The position numbers were made by a program, and so were the translations under genes. Positions 44,507 to 54,067 of a stretch of DNA of 64,000 bases are shown here, piece by piece; positions within the stretch are counted from its first letter, which is position 1; each line of letters opens with the position of its first letter. Below the pieces are notes generated by a model, which saw nothing but the letters and a program-made list of their open reading frames with translations, made no database searches and was not told where the DNA came from. Source of the DNA: Mycobacterium scrofulaceum. GTDB taxonomy: Bacteria > Actinomycetota > Actinomycetes > Mycobacteriales > Mycobacteriaceae. Location of the stretch: NCBI RefSeq assembly GCF_001667885.1, contig NZ_LZJW01000164.1, positions 1 through 64,000 on the forward strand, given 5' to 3'.

Positions 44507-45400
44507 GTGAGTGCGGTCGCCTTTATCGGTCTCGGAATCATGGGCAGTCCCATGGCGGTCAATCTCGTCCGCGCGGGTCTTCACGTGGTCGGGTACAACC
44601 GATCGCCTCACCGGGTTTCCGACCTCGTCGCCGCCGGCGGTGTTGCCGCCGAGTCCATCGCCGACGCGGTCCAGCACGCCGACATCGTCGCCCTCATGCT
44701 GCCCGACTCCCCCGACGTCGAAGCCGTGCTGACCGCCGACGGTGGAGTTCTCGAGACGGCCCAACCGGGTGCGCTGATCATCGACTTTTCCAGCATCCGG
44801 CCCGACGTCACACGCGCGCTGTCCAGCCAGGCGCGCCAGCGCGGCCTCCGGATGATCGACGCCCCCGTCTCGGGCGGCCAGGTTGGCGCCATCAACGCCG
44901 AACTCTCGATCATGGTGGGCGGCAGACCCGAGGACTTCGCGGCGGCGCAACCAGTGCTGCAAGCGGTCGGCGCCCACGCCGCACTCGTCGGGCCCAGCGG
45001 CTCAGGGCAGACGTTGAAAGCCGCCAACCAGCTCATCGTCGCGGGCAACATCCAACTTCTCGCCGAGGCGCTCGTCTTCCTCGAAGCGCAAGGTGTGGAC
45101 ACTGACGCGGCGCTCGGCGTCCTCAGCGCGGGCCTCGCCGGATCAGCGGTACTTGATCAGAAAGCCCACAACATGTTGAGCAGGTCTTTCGCTCCCGGCT
45201 TCCGCATAGACCTGCACCACAAAGACCTCGGCATCTTCACCGAAGCGGCCCGCAGCGTCGGCGCCATCAGTCCTGTCGGTTCCCTCGTTGCGCAACTCGT
45301 GGCCGCCGCCCGGGCCAACGGTGACGGAAGCCTCGACCACTCCGCACTCCTGCGCGGAGTTGAACGGCTCTGCGGTCGAGAGGTAAGGGATAGCGCCTGA
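44507..45400 (+). CDS. Beta-hydroxyacid dehydrogenase (tartronate semialdehyde reductase-like)
   Basis: 297 residues from GTG 44507. GLGIMGSPMAVNL (NAD-binding), DAPVSGGQVGA, and the catalytic Lys in GQTLKAANQL are the hallmarks of 3-hydroxyisobutyrate dehydrogenase / GarR family. It interconverts a beta-hydroxy acid and its semialdehyde with NAD(P). Last gene of the accessory hydrolase cluster, 52 bases after the dehalogenase-like gene. Confidence 0.92.
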   Translation: MSAVAFIGLGIMGSPMAVNLVRAGLHVVGYNRSPHRVSDLVAAGGVAAESIADAVQHADIVALMLPDSPDVEAVLTADGGVLETAQPGALIIDFSSIRPDVTRALSSQARQRGLRMIDAPVSGGQVGAINAELSIMVGGRPEDFAAAQPVLQAVGAHAALVGPSGSGQTLKAANQLIVAGNIQLLAEALVFLEAQGVDTDAALGVLSAGLAGSAVLDQKAHNMLSRSFAPGFRIDLHHKDLGIFTEAARSVGAISPVGSLVAQLVAAARANGDGSLDHSALLRGVERLCGREVRDSA

Positions 45401-45465
45401 GTGCGCTTCCCCGGGCATTCCGGCAGTCGCCGCTGACTCCCCCGGGGCGGCCTGCCGATATTGTC

Positions 45466-45484
45466 TACTGTAAGAATTACAGTA
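45466..45484. promoter_or_regulatory. 19-bp palindromic operator, site 4 (perfect)
   Basis: TACTGTAA-GAA-TTACAGTA is a perfect 8-bp-arm palindrome, the best copy of the local motif, 52 bases before the P450 start at 45536. Confidence 0.75.
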
Positions 45485-45535
45485 CGATCTTACGCAAGGC
45501 CCGCCCCGTTCCTGCTGGAGATGCTGGAGTGCCAC

Positions 45536-46732
45536 GTGACGACCGACGTTCGCAGCGGTGACGAGACCGTCAGCCTGCGCGACCCCTACCCGTTCTTCGC
45601 CCGCAAGCGCCGCGAATCCGGGGTGTTCCGCGGGACGGTGATGGACTATTCCAAGACACCCGAGTCGCTGATGCCCAAGCGCGAATATTCCGCGGTGTCC
45701 TTCGACGCGGTGAACACGGTGTTCCGCGACGGCCGGATCTTCAGCTCCGCGCCATACGACAAGACGATCGGACTGTTCATGGGGCCAACCATCCTGGCGA
45801 TGGAAGGCAAGAAGCATCGCGACCACCGCAACCTCGTCTCCGCCGCTTTCAAATCCAAGGCGCTGGCCCGCTGGGAGAACACCATCGTGCGGCCGATCTG
45901 TAACGCGTTGATCGACGAGTTCATCCACACCGGCGAAGCGGACCTGGTCCGGAACTTCACCTTCGAATTTCCCACCCGCGTCATCGCCCGACTCCTCGGA
46001 TTGCCCGCCGACGATCTGCCGACGTTCCGTAAGCGCGCCGTGCAATTGATCAGCTACCACGTCGACTACGAACGCGCCTTCGAGGCGTCGGCCGCGCTCA
46101 AGGATTACTTCGTCGAGCAGATCGAACGCCGCAAGTCCGAACCCACCGAGGACATCATCGGCGACCTGGTCACCGCGGAGATCGACGGCGAAAAGCTAAG
46201 CGACGAGGCCATTTACTCCTTCCTGCGGCTGCTGCTGCCGGCCGGGCTGGAGACCACGTACCGCTCGTCGGGCAACCTGCTCTACCTGCTGCTCACCCAT
46301 CCGGACCAGTTCGCCGCGGTGCAGGACAACGGGGAGCTACTGCCGCAGGCGATCGAGGAGGGGTTGCGTTTCGAAACGCCACTGACCACCGTGCAGCGCT
46401 TCACCACCGATGACACCGAACTGGATGGCGTCGAGATTCCGGCGCGGTCGGTGATCAGCGTGTGCATCGGGGCCGCCAACCGCGACGAGCGGCGCTGGGA
46501 GCGCTCGGATGAGTTCGACATCTTCCGCAAGCACCTGCCGCACATCTCCTTCGCCGCCGGCGAGCACACGTGTCTGGGTCTGCACCTGGCGCGGTTGGAG
46601 ACCCGCGTCGCGGTGGAGTGCCTGCTGGACCGGGTGACCAACGTCAGCTTGGTGACCGACGACGACCCCCACATCCACGGCCAGCCCTTCCGTTCGCCAA
46701 CTTCACTTCCCGTGACGTTCGACGCCAAGTAG
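45536..46732 (+). CDS. Cytochrome P450, paralogue of the 18439 P450
   Basis: 398 residues from GTG 45536 (GGAG 6 bases upstream); an ATG at 45521 lacks spacing. Haem loop FAAGEHTCLGLHLARLE with Cys near residue 346; I-helix LLPAGLETTYRSS is identical to that of the P450 at 18439. Behind operator site 4 and followed 9 bases later by a CoA transferase gene. Confidence 0.93.
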   Translation: MTTDVRSGDETVSLRDPYPFFARKRRESGVFRGTVMDYSKTPESLMPKREYSAVSFDAVNTVFRDGRIFSSAPYDKTIGLFMGPTILAMEGKKHRDHRNLVSAAFKSKALARWENTIVRPICNALIDEFIHTGEADLVRNFTFEFPTRVIARLLGLPADDLPTFRKRAVQLISYHVDYERAFEASAALKDYFVEQIERRKSEPTEDIIGDLVTAEIDGEKLSDEAIYSFLRLLLPAGLETTYRSSGNLLYLLLTHPDQFAAVQDNGELLPQAIEEGLRFETPLTTVQRFTTDDTELDGVEIPARSVISVCIGAANRDERRWERSDEFDIFRKHLPHISFAAGEHTCLGLHLARLETRVAVECLLDRVTNVSLVTDDDPHIHGQPFRSPTSLPVTFDAK

Positions 46733-46741
46733 GGTCCGAAA

Positions 46742-47971
46742 ATGGTCAAAGTTATGTCGGGCTTCCGGGTCCTGGAACTCGCGCAATTCACGTTCGTCCC
46801 GGCGGCGGGCGCCATCCTGGCCGACTGGGGCGCGGACGTCATCAAGGTCGAACACCCGCTGCGCGGCGACACCCAACGCGGCTTCATCAACATGGGTGGC
46901 ATCCAACTGGATCCGGAGCGGCACCCGCTGATGGAGCATCCCAACCGGGGCAAGCGCAGCGTCGGGATTGACGTCTCGACGCCGGGTGGTCAGGAGGTGA
47001 TCTACGAACTGGCCAAGACCTCCGACGTGTTCCTCACCAACTACATGCCGGCACAGCGGCAGAAGCACAGGTTCGATGTGGAGCACATTCGCGCGGTGAA
47101 CCCGAACATCGTCTACGCGCGCGGTTCGGCATACGGCGACAAGGGCGCCGAGCGTGACACGGGCGGCTACGACGGGACGGCGTTCTGGACGCGCAGCGGC
47201 ATCGGGTACGCGCTGACCCCGGAGGAGCTGGGCGGCGCGCTGGGGCAAGGCATTCCGGCGTTCGGTGACTCCATCGGCGGCATGTTCATCGCCGGCGGCA
47301 TCTCAGCGGCGCTGCTGCATCGCGAACGCACCGGCGAAGCCCTCGAGCTCGACGTGTCGTTGTTGAGCACCGCGTGGTGGGCGGCGGGAGCGAGCGTGAC
47401 GCAGGGCATGGAGACCGGACAGGTGATGCGCACCCCGATGCCGGGCGCCGCCACCGCGATGTCGGTGAACCCCTTCATGGGCAACTACGAAACCTCCGAC
47501 GGCGGCACCATCAACCTGTGCATCATCAGCCCGACCGGCCTGATCCGCGACACGTTCGAGCATCTCGGCATCCCCGAGGCGGCCGACGACCCCCGCTTCT
47601 CCGAGGTGCTGCCCCTGATTCAAAATGCCAGCGCGGCCGCCGAGCTGATCGCAAAGGCCTTCGCCGCCAAGCCGTTCGACTATTGGCGGCAACACCTGAA
47701 GACGATGAAGGGCCAGTGGGCGCCGTTCCAGAGCCTGCTCGACCTGGTCGAAGACGAACAGGCCCTGGCCAACGACATGGTCAGCGAGGTCGAGCTCGCC
47801 AGCGGCGGAAAGCCTTTCCGCGTCGTGCGCGGCCCGGTGCAGTTCAACCACGAGCCGTTGGTGACCACGCGGGCGCCGCAGGCCTCGGAGCACACCGAGA
47901 TCGTGCTGATGGAGCTGGGCATGGACTGGGACCGCATCGAGGAACTGAAGGAGGCGGGAGCCATTGCATGA
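46742..47971 (+). CDS. Family III CoA transferase (CaiB/BaiF)
   Basis: 409 residues. Large Rossmann and small domains: LELAQFTFVPAAGAILADWGADVIKVE at the N-terminus, catalytic Asp in GYDGTAFWTRSG near residue 143. Transfers CoA between acids, here probably activating a pathway intermediate produced after the coupled P450. Confidence 0.92.
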   Translation: MVKVMSGFRVLELAQFTFVPAAGAILADWGADVIKVEHPLRGDTQRGFINMGGIQLDPERHPLMEHPNRGKRSVGIDVSTPGGQEVIYELAKTSDVFLTNYMPAQRQKHRFDVEHIRAVNPNIVYARGSAYGDKGAERDTGGYDGTAFWTRSGIGYALTPEELGGALGQGIPAFGDSIGGMFIAGGISAALLHRERTGEALELDVSLLSTAWWAAGASVTQGMETGQVMRTPMPGAATAMSVNPFMGNYETSDGGTINLCIISPTGLIRDTFEHLGIPEAADDPRFSEVLPLIQNASAAAELIAKAFAAKPFDYWRQHLKTMKGQWAPFQSLLDLVEDEQALANDMVSEVELASGGKPFRVVRGPVQFNHEPLVTTRAPQASEHTEIVLMELGMDWDRIEELKEAGAIA

Positions 47972-48008
47972 TCGCGCCGGCGATCGCCGTGGTGACGACC
48001 TGAGACTT

Positions 48009-48070
48009 CGCCGAACGTGCACTCAGGGCGAAGAATTGGCTGATTTCTCGCCCTGAGTGCACGTTCGGCG
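48009..48070. terminator. Perfect 23-bp inverted repeat between convergent genes
   Basis: Positions 48009-48031 and 48048-48070 are exact reverse complements (arm core GAACGTGCACTCAGGGCGA) with a 16-base AT-richer loop. It lies between the CoA transferase and the convergent ACAD gene and would form an unusually strong bidirectional terminator. The GTGCA core recalls the IR at 30519. Confidence 0.75.
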
Positions 48071-48075
48071 CGCTA

Positions 48076-49269
48076 TCACCACACTTTCTTGACCGGCGGC
48101 GCGTACGCCGGCTTGCCCAGACCCAACATGTACTGCGCGATCATGTTGCGGAACACCTCCAGCGTGCCGCCATAGATCCCCACCAGCGGAGCGAATCGGT
48201 AGGCGTACTCGGCGCTGCCGTCATCGGCGGACCCATCGGTCCCGAACGGCAGCGTCGAGGCCGCGCCGAGGAGGTCCATGAGTTCCGGGGAGATGTCGCG
48301 CATGGTTTGGGCGATGGCGACCCGGCCGAAAATGCTCGGGGTGGCCAGCGCCGTCTCCAGTCGGGCGACGCAGCGGCCCAACCGGTACGCGACCGACTTG
48401 TCGTCGACCAGCCGACGCCCGTCCCCGTCGGGCCGCGCGACGCTCGCCGCCGCCTTGTCCACCGCCTGAGACAGAAATCCGGCTTGGTGCATCATGATTG
48501 ACGTGTCCTGCAGTCCGTCGGGGGCCGCGGCGACGGCGCCGTGCTCGACGTTGAGCGGTTCCCGCAAAACCGTCCAGCCGCCGTTCACCTCGCCCAGCCG
48601 GTACTTGTCATCCACGCGGACGTCGCTGTAATAAACGATGTTGGTCCGATCGCCGTCCACCGTGCGGATGCCCTGGATTTCGATGCCCGGCGAATCCAGC
48701 GGCACCAGGAACATCGTCAGGCTCTTGTGCTTCGGCGCATCCGGGGCGGTGTTGGTGATCAGGAAGACGTACTGGCAGTTGTGGGCTCCGGTGGTGAACA
48801 TCTTGGAGCCGTTGATGATCCACTCGTCGCCGTCGCGGACCGCGCGAGTCTTGCAGGTCGCGATGTCGGAGCCGCCTTCGGGCTCGGTGTATCCGAGGCA
48901 CAGCCTCACCTCGCCGCTGAAGACCTTCGGCAGCACTTCGTCGCGCAACTGCGCCGACCCGAACCTGTCCACCGAACGGGCCACCATCGCGGTGGTCCCC
49001 CAGGTCACCCAGGGAACGTGTGCCCGCCGCTTCTCCAACTCCCAGATTCGGCGCCGCACCCGGCTGAATCCGCCGTCGGATTCCGGTTTCCACTCGGCCG
49101 CCAAATAGCCTGCGGCGCCGAACTTCAGGTGCAGGCCCTCGTCGAAGTTGTCGCCCGTTTCCCGATCCCGGCGTCTGATCTCGTCGGTCATGTGCGTGGC
49201 CAGGAAGTTCCGCGCTTCGTCGCGGAACGCCTCGTCCTCGTCGGACAGTTCGACGCGCGAGAAATCCAC
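48076..49269 (-). CDS. Acyl-CoA dehydrogenase, subunit of pair 2
   Basis: 397 residues. GYTEPEGGSDIATCKTRAV, WIINGSKMFTTGAHN and the C-terminal YGGTLEVFRNMIAQYMLGLGKP are typical of the larger catalytic-type subunit. Partner 49284 lies 14 bases upstream. Last gene of the six-gene operon starting at 54910. Confidence 0.92.
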   Translation of the reverse strand: MDFSRVELSDEDEAFRDEARNFLATHMTDEIRRRDRETGDNFDEGLHLKFGAAGYLAAEWKPESDGGFSRVRRRIWELEKRRAHVPWVTWGTTAMVARSVDRFGSAQLRDEVLPKVFSGEVRLCLGYTEPEGGSDIATCKTRAVRDGDEWIINGSKMFTTGAHNCQYVFLITNTAPDAPKHKSLTMFLVPLDSPGIEIQGIRTVDGDRTNIVYYSDVRVDDKYRLGEVNGGWTVLREPLNVEHGAVAAAPDGLQDTSIMMHQAGFLSQAVDKAAASVARPDGDGRRLVDDKSVAYRLGRCVARLETALATPSIFGRVAIAQTMRDISPELMDLLGAASTLPFGTDGSADDGSAEYAYRFAPLVGIYGGTLEVFRNMIAQYMLGLGKPAYAPPVKKVW

Positions 49270-49283
49270 TGTGTCGCTCCTTC

Positions 49284-50342
49284 CTACGCCGGCTGCGCCG
49301 CGCCCTCGCGGGCGGCCACGATCTCCGCCACCCGTTGTGCTGTGGCGCCCGGATCGCCTCCGGCCAGCGGCCAGCCCCGGGCGCGGACCAGGTACGCCGT
49401 CGCCGCGGCTTCGGCCGAAACGCCCAGCCCGCCCTGAATGTGGACCGCCATCGTCGCCGCCCTGGCGGCCTCCTCGGCCATGAAAACGAAAGCGCTGGGC
49501 GCCAATTCGGGGCGTTCGTCGGGTTCATTGTCCAGGAACCAGGCGGCGCGGTGCGCCAGATTCCGGCCGCCTTGCACGGTGATGGCCATGTTCGCGAGCG
49601 GGTGCGAGATCGCCTGCAAGGTGGAGATGGGCACCCCCAACGTGTAGCGCGTCTTGGCGAACTCGGCCGCGATGGTCATGGTCTCCTCCACCAGCCCGAC
49701 GAGCGCCGCGGCGGTCAGCAGCCGCCACTCGTCCAGGGCCAGCCGGTAAGCGGCCAGCGCTTCGGGCCCCTCGGCGACGACGTCGCGGGTGTCAGCCGCC
49801 GCGGGATCCACCCAGGCCATGGGTAGCCGGCCGATGTTGTCGACCTTCGCCGGCCGAGTGCCGAAGGTCAGGCGCACGACCTGGTCGTCGTCGCGGACGA
49901 CGACGTGGTCCGCGATCGACCCCGACGGAATCAGTCGCGGGCCGCGGCCACCGTCGATTCGCGGGTCGAGGGCGGCCAGCTGCTCCCCCTCGGCCACCCC
50001 GGCGACGGCCCCACCCAGCGCGCCGAGACGCGCCAGGAGCCGCGCGGTGCAGACGTGGTCAATCCACGGAACCGGCGCGAGGGACCGGCCGATCTCCTCG
50101 GCCACCAGCGTGAGATCGACAAGTGTGGCGCCGTCACCACCGCACGACTCGGGCAACGCCATGGTGGTGGCGCCCATCCCGCACAACCTCTCCCATAGGC
50201 TCTTGTCGAAACCGGATTGCTCTGCGGCACGCACCGTTTCGATCGGGCAATGGGTCTTGAAGAACTGCTTGTAGGCCGCTTGCAGGGCCACGTGGTCCTC
50301 GGACAGGCTGTAATCCAGCCTGCGTAGTTCGAAGCGGTCCAT
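49284..50342 (-). CDS. Acyl-CoA dehydrogenase, partner subunit of pair 2
   Basis: 352 residues from ATG 50342; the upstream reading to 50735 is a frame inside the amidohydrolase. TRYTLGVPISTLQAISHPLANM and HIQGGLGVSAEAAATAY mark the small-subunit-type ACAD. Probably a heteromer with 48076. Confidence 0.9.
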   Translation of the reverse strand: MDRFELRRLDYSLSEDHVALQAAYKQFFKTHCPIETVRAAEQSGFDKSLWERLCGMGATTMALPESCGGDGATLVDLTLVAEEIGRSLAPVPWIDHVCTARLLARLGALGGAVAGVAEGEQLAALDPRIDGGRGPRLIPSGSIADHVVVRDDDQVVRLTFGTRPAKVDNIGRLPMAWVDPAAADTRDVVAEGPEALAAYRLALDEWRLLTAAALVGLVEETMTIAAEFAKTRYTLGVPISTLQAISHPLANMAITVQGGRNLAHRAAWFLDNEPDERPELAPSAFVFMAEEAARAATMAVHIQGGLGVSAEAAATAYLVRARGWPLAGGDPGATAQRVAEIVAAREGAAQPA

Positions 50343-50344
50343 CG

Positions 50345-51175
50345 TTACTCGTCCTTCCGAAAGAAGAAGTCTCGCGCGTTGTTGTAAAGGTAGTTGTCCA
50401 GTACGTCGGCGGGTAGATCCAGCGCGCGGGCTTCGGGGATGACCCGGCGCATGGGCAGCACCGGCCAGTCCGACGCGTAGATCACCTTGTCGGGGCCGCG
50501 GGTGCGCATGTAGTGCAGCAGGCTCTCCGGCAGCCGCTTGGGCGACCACGCAGACGTCATGAGGCGCAGGTTCGCGTACTTGAGCAACAACCGGATCGCG
50601 ACGTCCCACCACGGGTCGGCGCCGTGAATCATGCACAGCCGTAGCTCGGGGAACCGCACGCAGACCCGGTCCAGGTGCATCGGGTGCTGCACCTCCCCGG
50701 GTATCGGCGGTCCCGGGATGCCGGTGTTGACGCACAGGGGCAGATCCAGCTCAGCGCACTTGGCGTACAGCGGGTAATACACGGCGTCGCTGGGCGGGTA
50801 TTGGCCGTCACCCCAAAAGCTGGGCCCCACTACGGCATACGCGACGGGCAGGTCCGCCGCCACGGAAGTCAGCTCGCGCAGCGACCGCACCGGGCGCAGT
50901 AGATTGACGCCGCCCATGGCCAGCGCGAACCGCTCGGGCCTGGCCTCGACGAACTTGCGTGCGGTGGTGGACGGATTGGCGAGCGAATCCATGAGGATCG
51001 CCTTCTGTACCCCTTGTTCGTCCATCTCGCCGAGCAGCTCGGAGAGGTCGACCGGGGCGAACATCGACTCGGGGCCCTTGAAGTAGTCGTCCCTGACCTT
51101 GAGCATCCACGTCGGCTGAGATTCGGCTTCCCCGAAGTGGACGTTCACCAGGCAGTCAATCGCTGTGGTGTTCAT
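50345..51175 (-). CDS. Amidohydrolase_2 family protein (short form)
   Basis: 276 residues. Begins AIDCLVNVHFGE (metal His region) and ends with YASDWPVLPM, holding the conserved Asp; MIHGADPWWD is mid-barrel. Shorter than the ~400-residue paralogues at 5403 and 52835. Its start overlaps 20 bases with the FadD gene 51156. A hydrolase or decarboxylase step on a CoA ester or acid. Confidence 0.88.
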   Translation of the reverse strand: MNTTAIDCLVNVHFGEAESQPTWMLKVRDDYFKGPESMFAPVDLSELLGEMDEQGVQKAILMDSLANPSTTARKFVEARPERFALAMGGVNLLRPVRSLRELTSVAADLPVAYAVVGPSFWGDGQYPPSDAVYYPLYAKCAELDLPLCVNTGIPGPPIPGEVQHPMHLDRVCVRFPELRLCMIHGADPWWDVAIRLLLKYANLRLMTSAWSPKRLPESLLHYMRTRGPDKVIYASDWPVLPMRRVIPEARALDLPADVLDNYLYNNARDFFFRKDE

Positions 51176-52823
51176 GACTTCCTTCGGGATCGGATGGGAC
51201 CAACGCGGTCACCGGATCACGTTGACCCGCGCGTTCTTTGGCCCATCGGTAGTTGGGCTTGCCATTGCCGAGGCGTTCGATCCGCTCGACGAAGATGAAA
51301 GCCTTGGGCGCCTTGAAGTGCGCCAGTTGGGTCGTGCACGCGGCGTACAGGACGTCCCGGCTCAGGTCGGCATCGGGATGGGTCGCGACGAGTGCGACGA
51401 CCTCTTGTCCCCAGCGCTCGCTTTGCCGCCCCACCACCAGGGCGTCGACGACGCCCGGATGCGCGCGCAGCACCTCCTCGACTTCTTCGACGAAAACCTT
51501 TTCACCGCCGGTGTTCACGACCAGTGAGTCGCGGCCGAACAGGCGGATGGTGCCATCGGCTTCCAGCGACGCGCGGTCACCGGGTACGACCACCCGCCGG
51601 CCGTCGATCTCCGGGAAGGTCCGCTGGGTAGCCTCCGGGTCACCGAAGTAACCGAGCGGAATGCGGCCGGTCCTGGCGGCCCAGCCGACCTCCTGCTCAC
51701 CCGGCCGCAAGAACCGGCTGCGGTCGGCAGACACGACGGTGGCCCCTTCCCTGGGCTGGAACGTCTCGCTGGCGTTCCCTTCGCGGCTGTGCCCGAACGC
51801 CATGTTCCCGCTCTCCGAAGACCCGTAGCCCTCGATGATTGTGATGTGTGGCAGGCATTCCATCAGCGCGCGTTTGTGTTTCGCGTTGGTGGCGGCGCCC
51901 CCGGTGCCGATCGCCTGCAACGAGGAGAGGTCGTAGGAACGCGCGCGCAGCTCCTCGATGAGCGGCCCGGCGTACGCGTCGCCCACCATGGTCATCATGC
52001 CCACCTTCTCCCGCTCGGCGGTTTCCCACACCGACCGTACGTCTAGCTTGTTGCGGTCGTCGTAGAGCACCACCGGCAGGCCGGCGCAGAGCGCGGCGAA
52101 GGCGGTCCACATGCCGGCCGCGTGCATGAGCGGAGAAACGGCGAACCATGGCTGCCCGCCCCCGGCGACCTTGTCATGGATCTCGGTGACGCTGGCATGG
52201 TCGGCGCCCACCATCGACGACACGTACATGTCGCTCTGTCGCCACAGCACGCCCTTCGGGCGGCCGGTCGTTCCGCCGGTGCACATCATGATGAGGTCAT
52301 CCGGGGAACCCGCGTCTTCGCGCTCGGGGCTGGCGCCGGCCAGGACATCGTCGAGCGAGATCGCCTTCGGCAGTTGGGGAACGGCACTGCCGTCGTCGAT
52401 GGATATCAACAACTCCGTGCCGGTCGGGGGCAACACGTCGGCGAACCGGGCACCCAGCGAGCGGTGGTAGATGATGCCTCGGGGGCGCACGTAGTCCAGC
52501 AGCTCGCGAATCTCCCGGGGCGAGTAGTGGTGATTCACGTTGACCGGGACGGTGCGCGCCTTGAGGCATCCGATCACCATGTCGGGGTAGAGGTCGTTGT
52601 ACATGATGAGCGCGATCCGGTCTTGACCGCACTCCCAACGCTGCAACTCATCACGCGGGGCGTAGACGCCGAAGCCCTTGTGCTCGAGGTAGTTCGCCAA
52701 CCGGTTGGTGCGACGCGCCGATTCGGCGAATGTGCTTTTGCGGTCTCCGCACACGGTCATCAGGCGGTCGGGCACGACGTCGGCGATGGCGTCCAGAACG
52801 GCGCCCACGGTCCATTCGCTCAT
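51156..52823 (-). CDS. Acyl-CoA synthetase (FadD-type AMP ligase)
   Basis: 555 residues. MCTGGTTGRPKGVLWRQ (P-loop), GYGSSESGNMAFGHS, GDRASLEADGTIRLFGRDS, and GNGKPNYRWAKE with the catalytic Lys. It resembles the 35524 ligase. Lies between two amidohydrolase genes in the six-gene operon behind operator site 5. Confidence 0.93.
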   Translation of the reverse strand: MSEWTVGAVLDAIADVVPDRLMTVCGDRKSTFAESARRTNRLANYLEHKGFGVYAPRDELQRWECGQDRIALIMYNDLYPDMVIGCLKARTVPVNVNHHYSPREIRELLDYVRPRGIIYHRSLGARFADVLPPTGTELLISIDDGSAVPQLPKAISLDDVLAGASPEREDAGSPDDLIMMCTGGTTGRPKGVLWRQSDMYVSSMVGADHASVTEIHDKVAGGGQPWFAVSPLMHAAGMWTAFAALCAGLPVVLYDDRNKLDVRSVWETAEREKVGMMTMVGDAYAGPLIEELRARSYDLSSLQAIGTGGAATNAKHKRALMECLPHITIIEGYGSSESGNMAFGHSREGNASETFQPREGATVVSADRSRFLRPGEQEVGWAARTGRIPLGYFGDPEATQRTFPEIDGRRVVVPGDRASLEADGTIRLFGRDSLVVNTGGEKVFVEEVEEVLRAHPGVVDALVVGRQSERWGQEVVALVATHPDADLSRDVLYAACTTQLAHFKAPKAFIFVERIERLGNGKPNYRWAKERAGQRDPVTALVPSDPEGSHEHHSD

Positions 52824-52834
52824 AGTGCGGGCGG

Positions 52835-54037
52835 CTAGACGGCCGAGGCGACCGGAACGCCGAGCAGGTCAAGGGCGTTGTCGCGCATCACTTTACGGAT
52901 ATCGGCTTCGCTGAAGCCGGTGAGCTCCTCGGCGAACGAGACCGGCGTCTCGAGGCCCTCGCCGTGCGGCCAGTCGGAACCGAACAAGATCTTGTCGATG
53001 CCGATCACACCGGCCAGCTCGGTCAGGTCGTCCTCGTAGTATGGGGCGATCCAGACATTGTTGCGCAACTGCTCCACCGGATCCTCGGGAAAGTCGCGGG
53101 GCTGGGTGTTGGCCGCCTTCTTCAGCCGCTTGATCAGCCGATGGACGAAGTATGAGCCGTTCTCGATGCTGACCGCCTTGAGCTTCGGATGACGGGTGAA
53201 CACGCCGTGCACGATCATCGAGGCCATCGTGTCGTGGATGGCCCGGTCATCGAGGAGCACGTTGTCCAGTGGATCCTTCGCTCCGAAACCCTCGAACGTC
53301 GCCTTGCCGCCCCACGCCGCCGCGATGTGCAGGTAGCCGCTGTCGCTGAGGTGGAATCCGACCGGAACTCCAGCCTCGGCCAGCCGCGCCCATACCGGGT
53401 CATGGCTGGGATGCCCCAACGAGCGCGGCTTGACCAAGCCGGGCACGGGTGCCGGGCGCACCAGCACCAGCTTGGCGCCGCGCGCCAACACGAACTCCAC
53501 CTCTTCCAGCGCCTTTTCCGGGTCCGCCAGCGAGATGATCGGCGCGGCGATGATGCGGTGATCGGGCCGGTCGAAACCCCAGTCCTCGTCGAGCCACAGG
53601 TTGAACGCGTGCACCGACGCCATCGTCGCCTCGATGTCTCCCTTGAGCGCCTCCTCGACTCCGCACGCGAAAGTCGGCAGCATGAAGACGGTTTCGATGT
53701 CCTGGGTGTCCATCACCGCGACCCGGGCGTCGCGGTTCTGGTACTCCGGGTGCTCCGCGAGGCGCTCGACCTTCATCAGCGACGCCGGGTCCACGCCTTC
53801 GGGAATCTCCCCGCGGAACAACAGATCCAGGCAACCCGGCACGATGATCGGATCGAAGGTGGGGTTCGGCACGAAGTGGTTGACCCGACCGCCGATCACG
53901 GCCAGCGTGCGCTTGCCTTGAGTGACCATCTGGACGCCGCGGCTCTTGAACGCCCTGTCGAGGTGGCGGGTGAAGGCGTCCAGGGGCTCGTAGTAGTGGT
54001 TGTCGACGTCGATCGCCTGGTAACCCAAACTGGCCAT
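52835..54037 (-). CDS. Amidohydrolase_2 family protein, paralogue of 5403
   Basis: 400 residues from ATG 54037, with AAGGAAG just upstream; the earlier start at 54055 lacks one. Motifs AIDVDNHYYEP, FHLSDSG, SIENGSYF and FGSDWPHGEG keep the metal ligands. It shares NPTFD and LVRPAPVPG with 5403. Confidence 0.91.
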   Translation of the reverse strand: MASLGYQAIDVDNHYYEPLDAFTRHLDRAFKSRGVQMVTQGKRTLAVIGGRVNHFVPNPTFDPIIVPGCLDLLFRGEIPEGVDPASLMKVERLAEHPEYQNRDARVAVMDTQDIETVFMLPTFACGVEEALKGDIEATMASVHAFNLWLDEDWGFDRPDHRIIAAPIISLADPEKALEEVEFVLARGAKLVLVRPAPVPGLVKPRSLGHPSHDPVWARLAEAGVPVGFHLSDSGYLHIAAAWGGKATFEGFGAKDPLDNVLLDDRAIHDTMASMIVHGVFTRHPKLKAVSIENGSYFVHRLIKRLKKAANTQPRDFPEDPVEQLRNNVWIAPYYEDDLTELAGVIGIDKILFGSDWPHGEGLETPVSFAEELTGFSEADIRKVMRDNALDLLGVPVASAV

Positions 54038-54067
54038 GATCTTCCTTTCCGGCATTACCGGCGAGCG

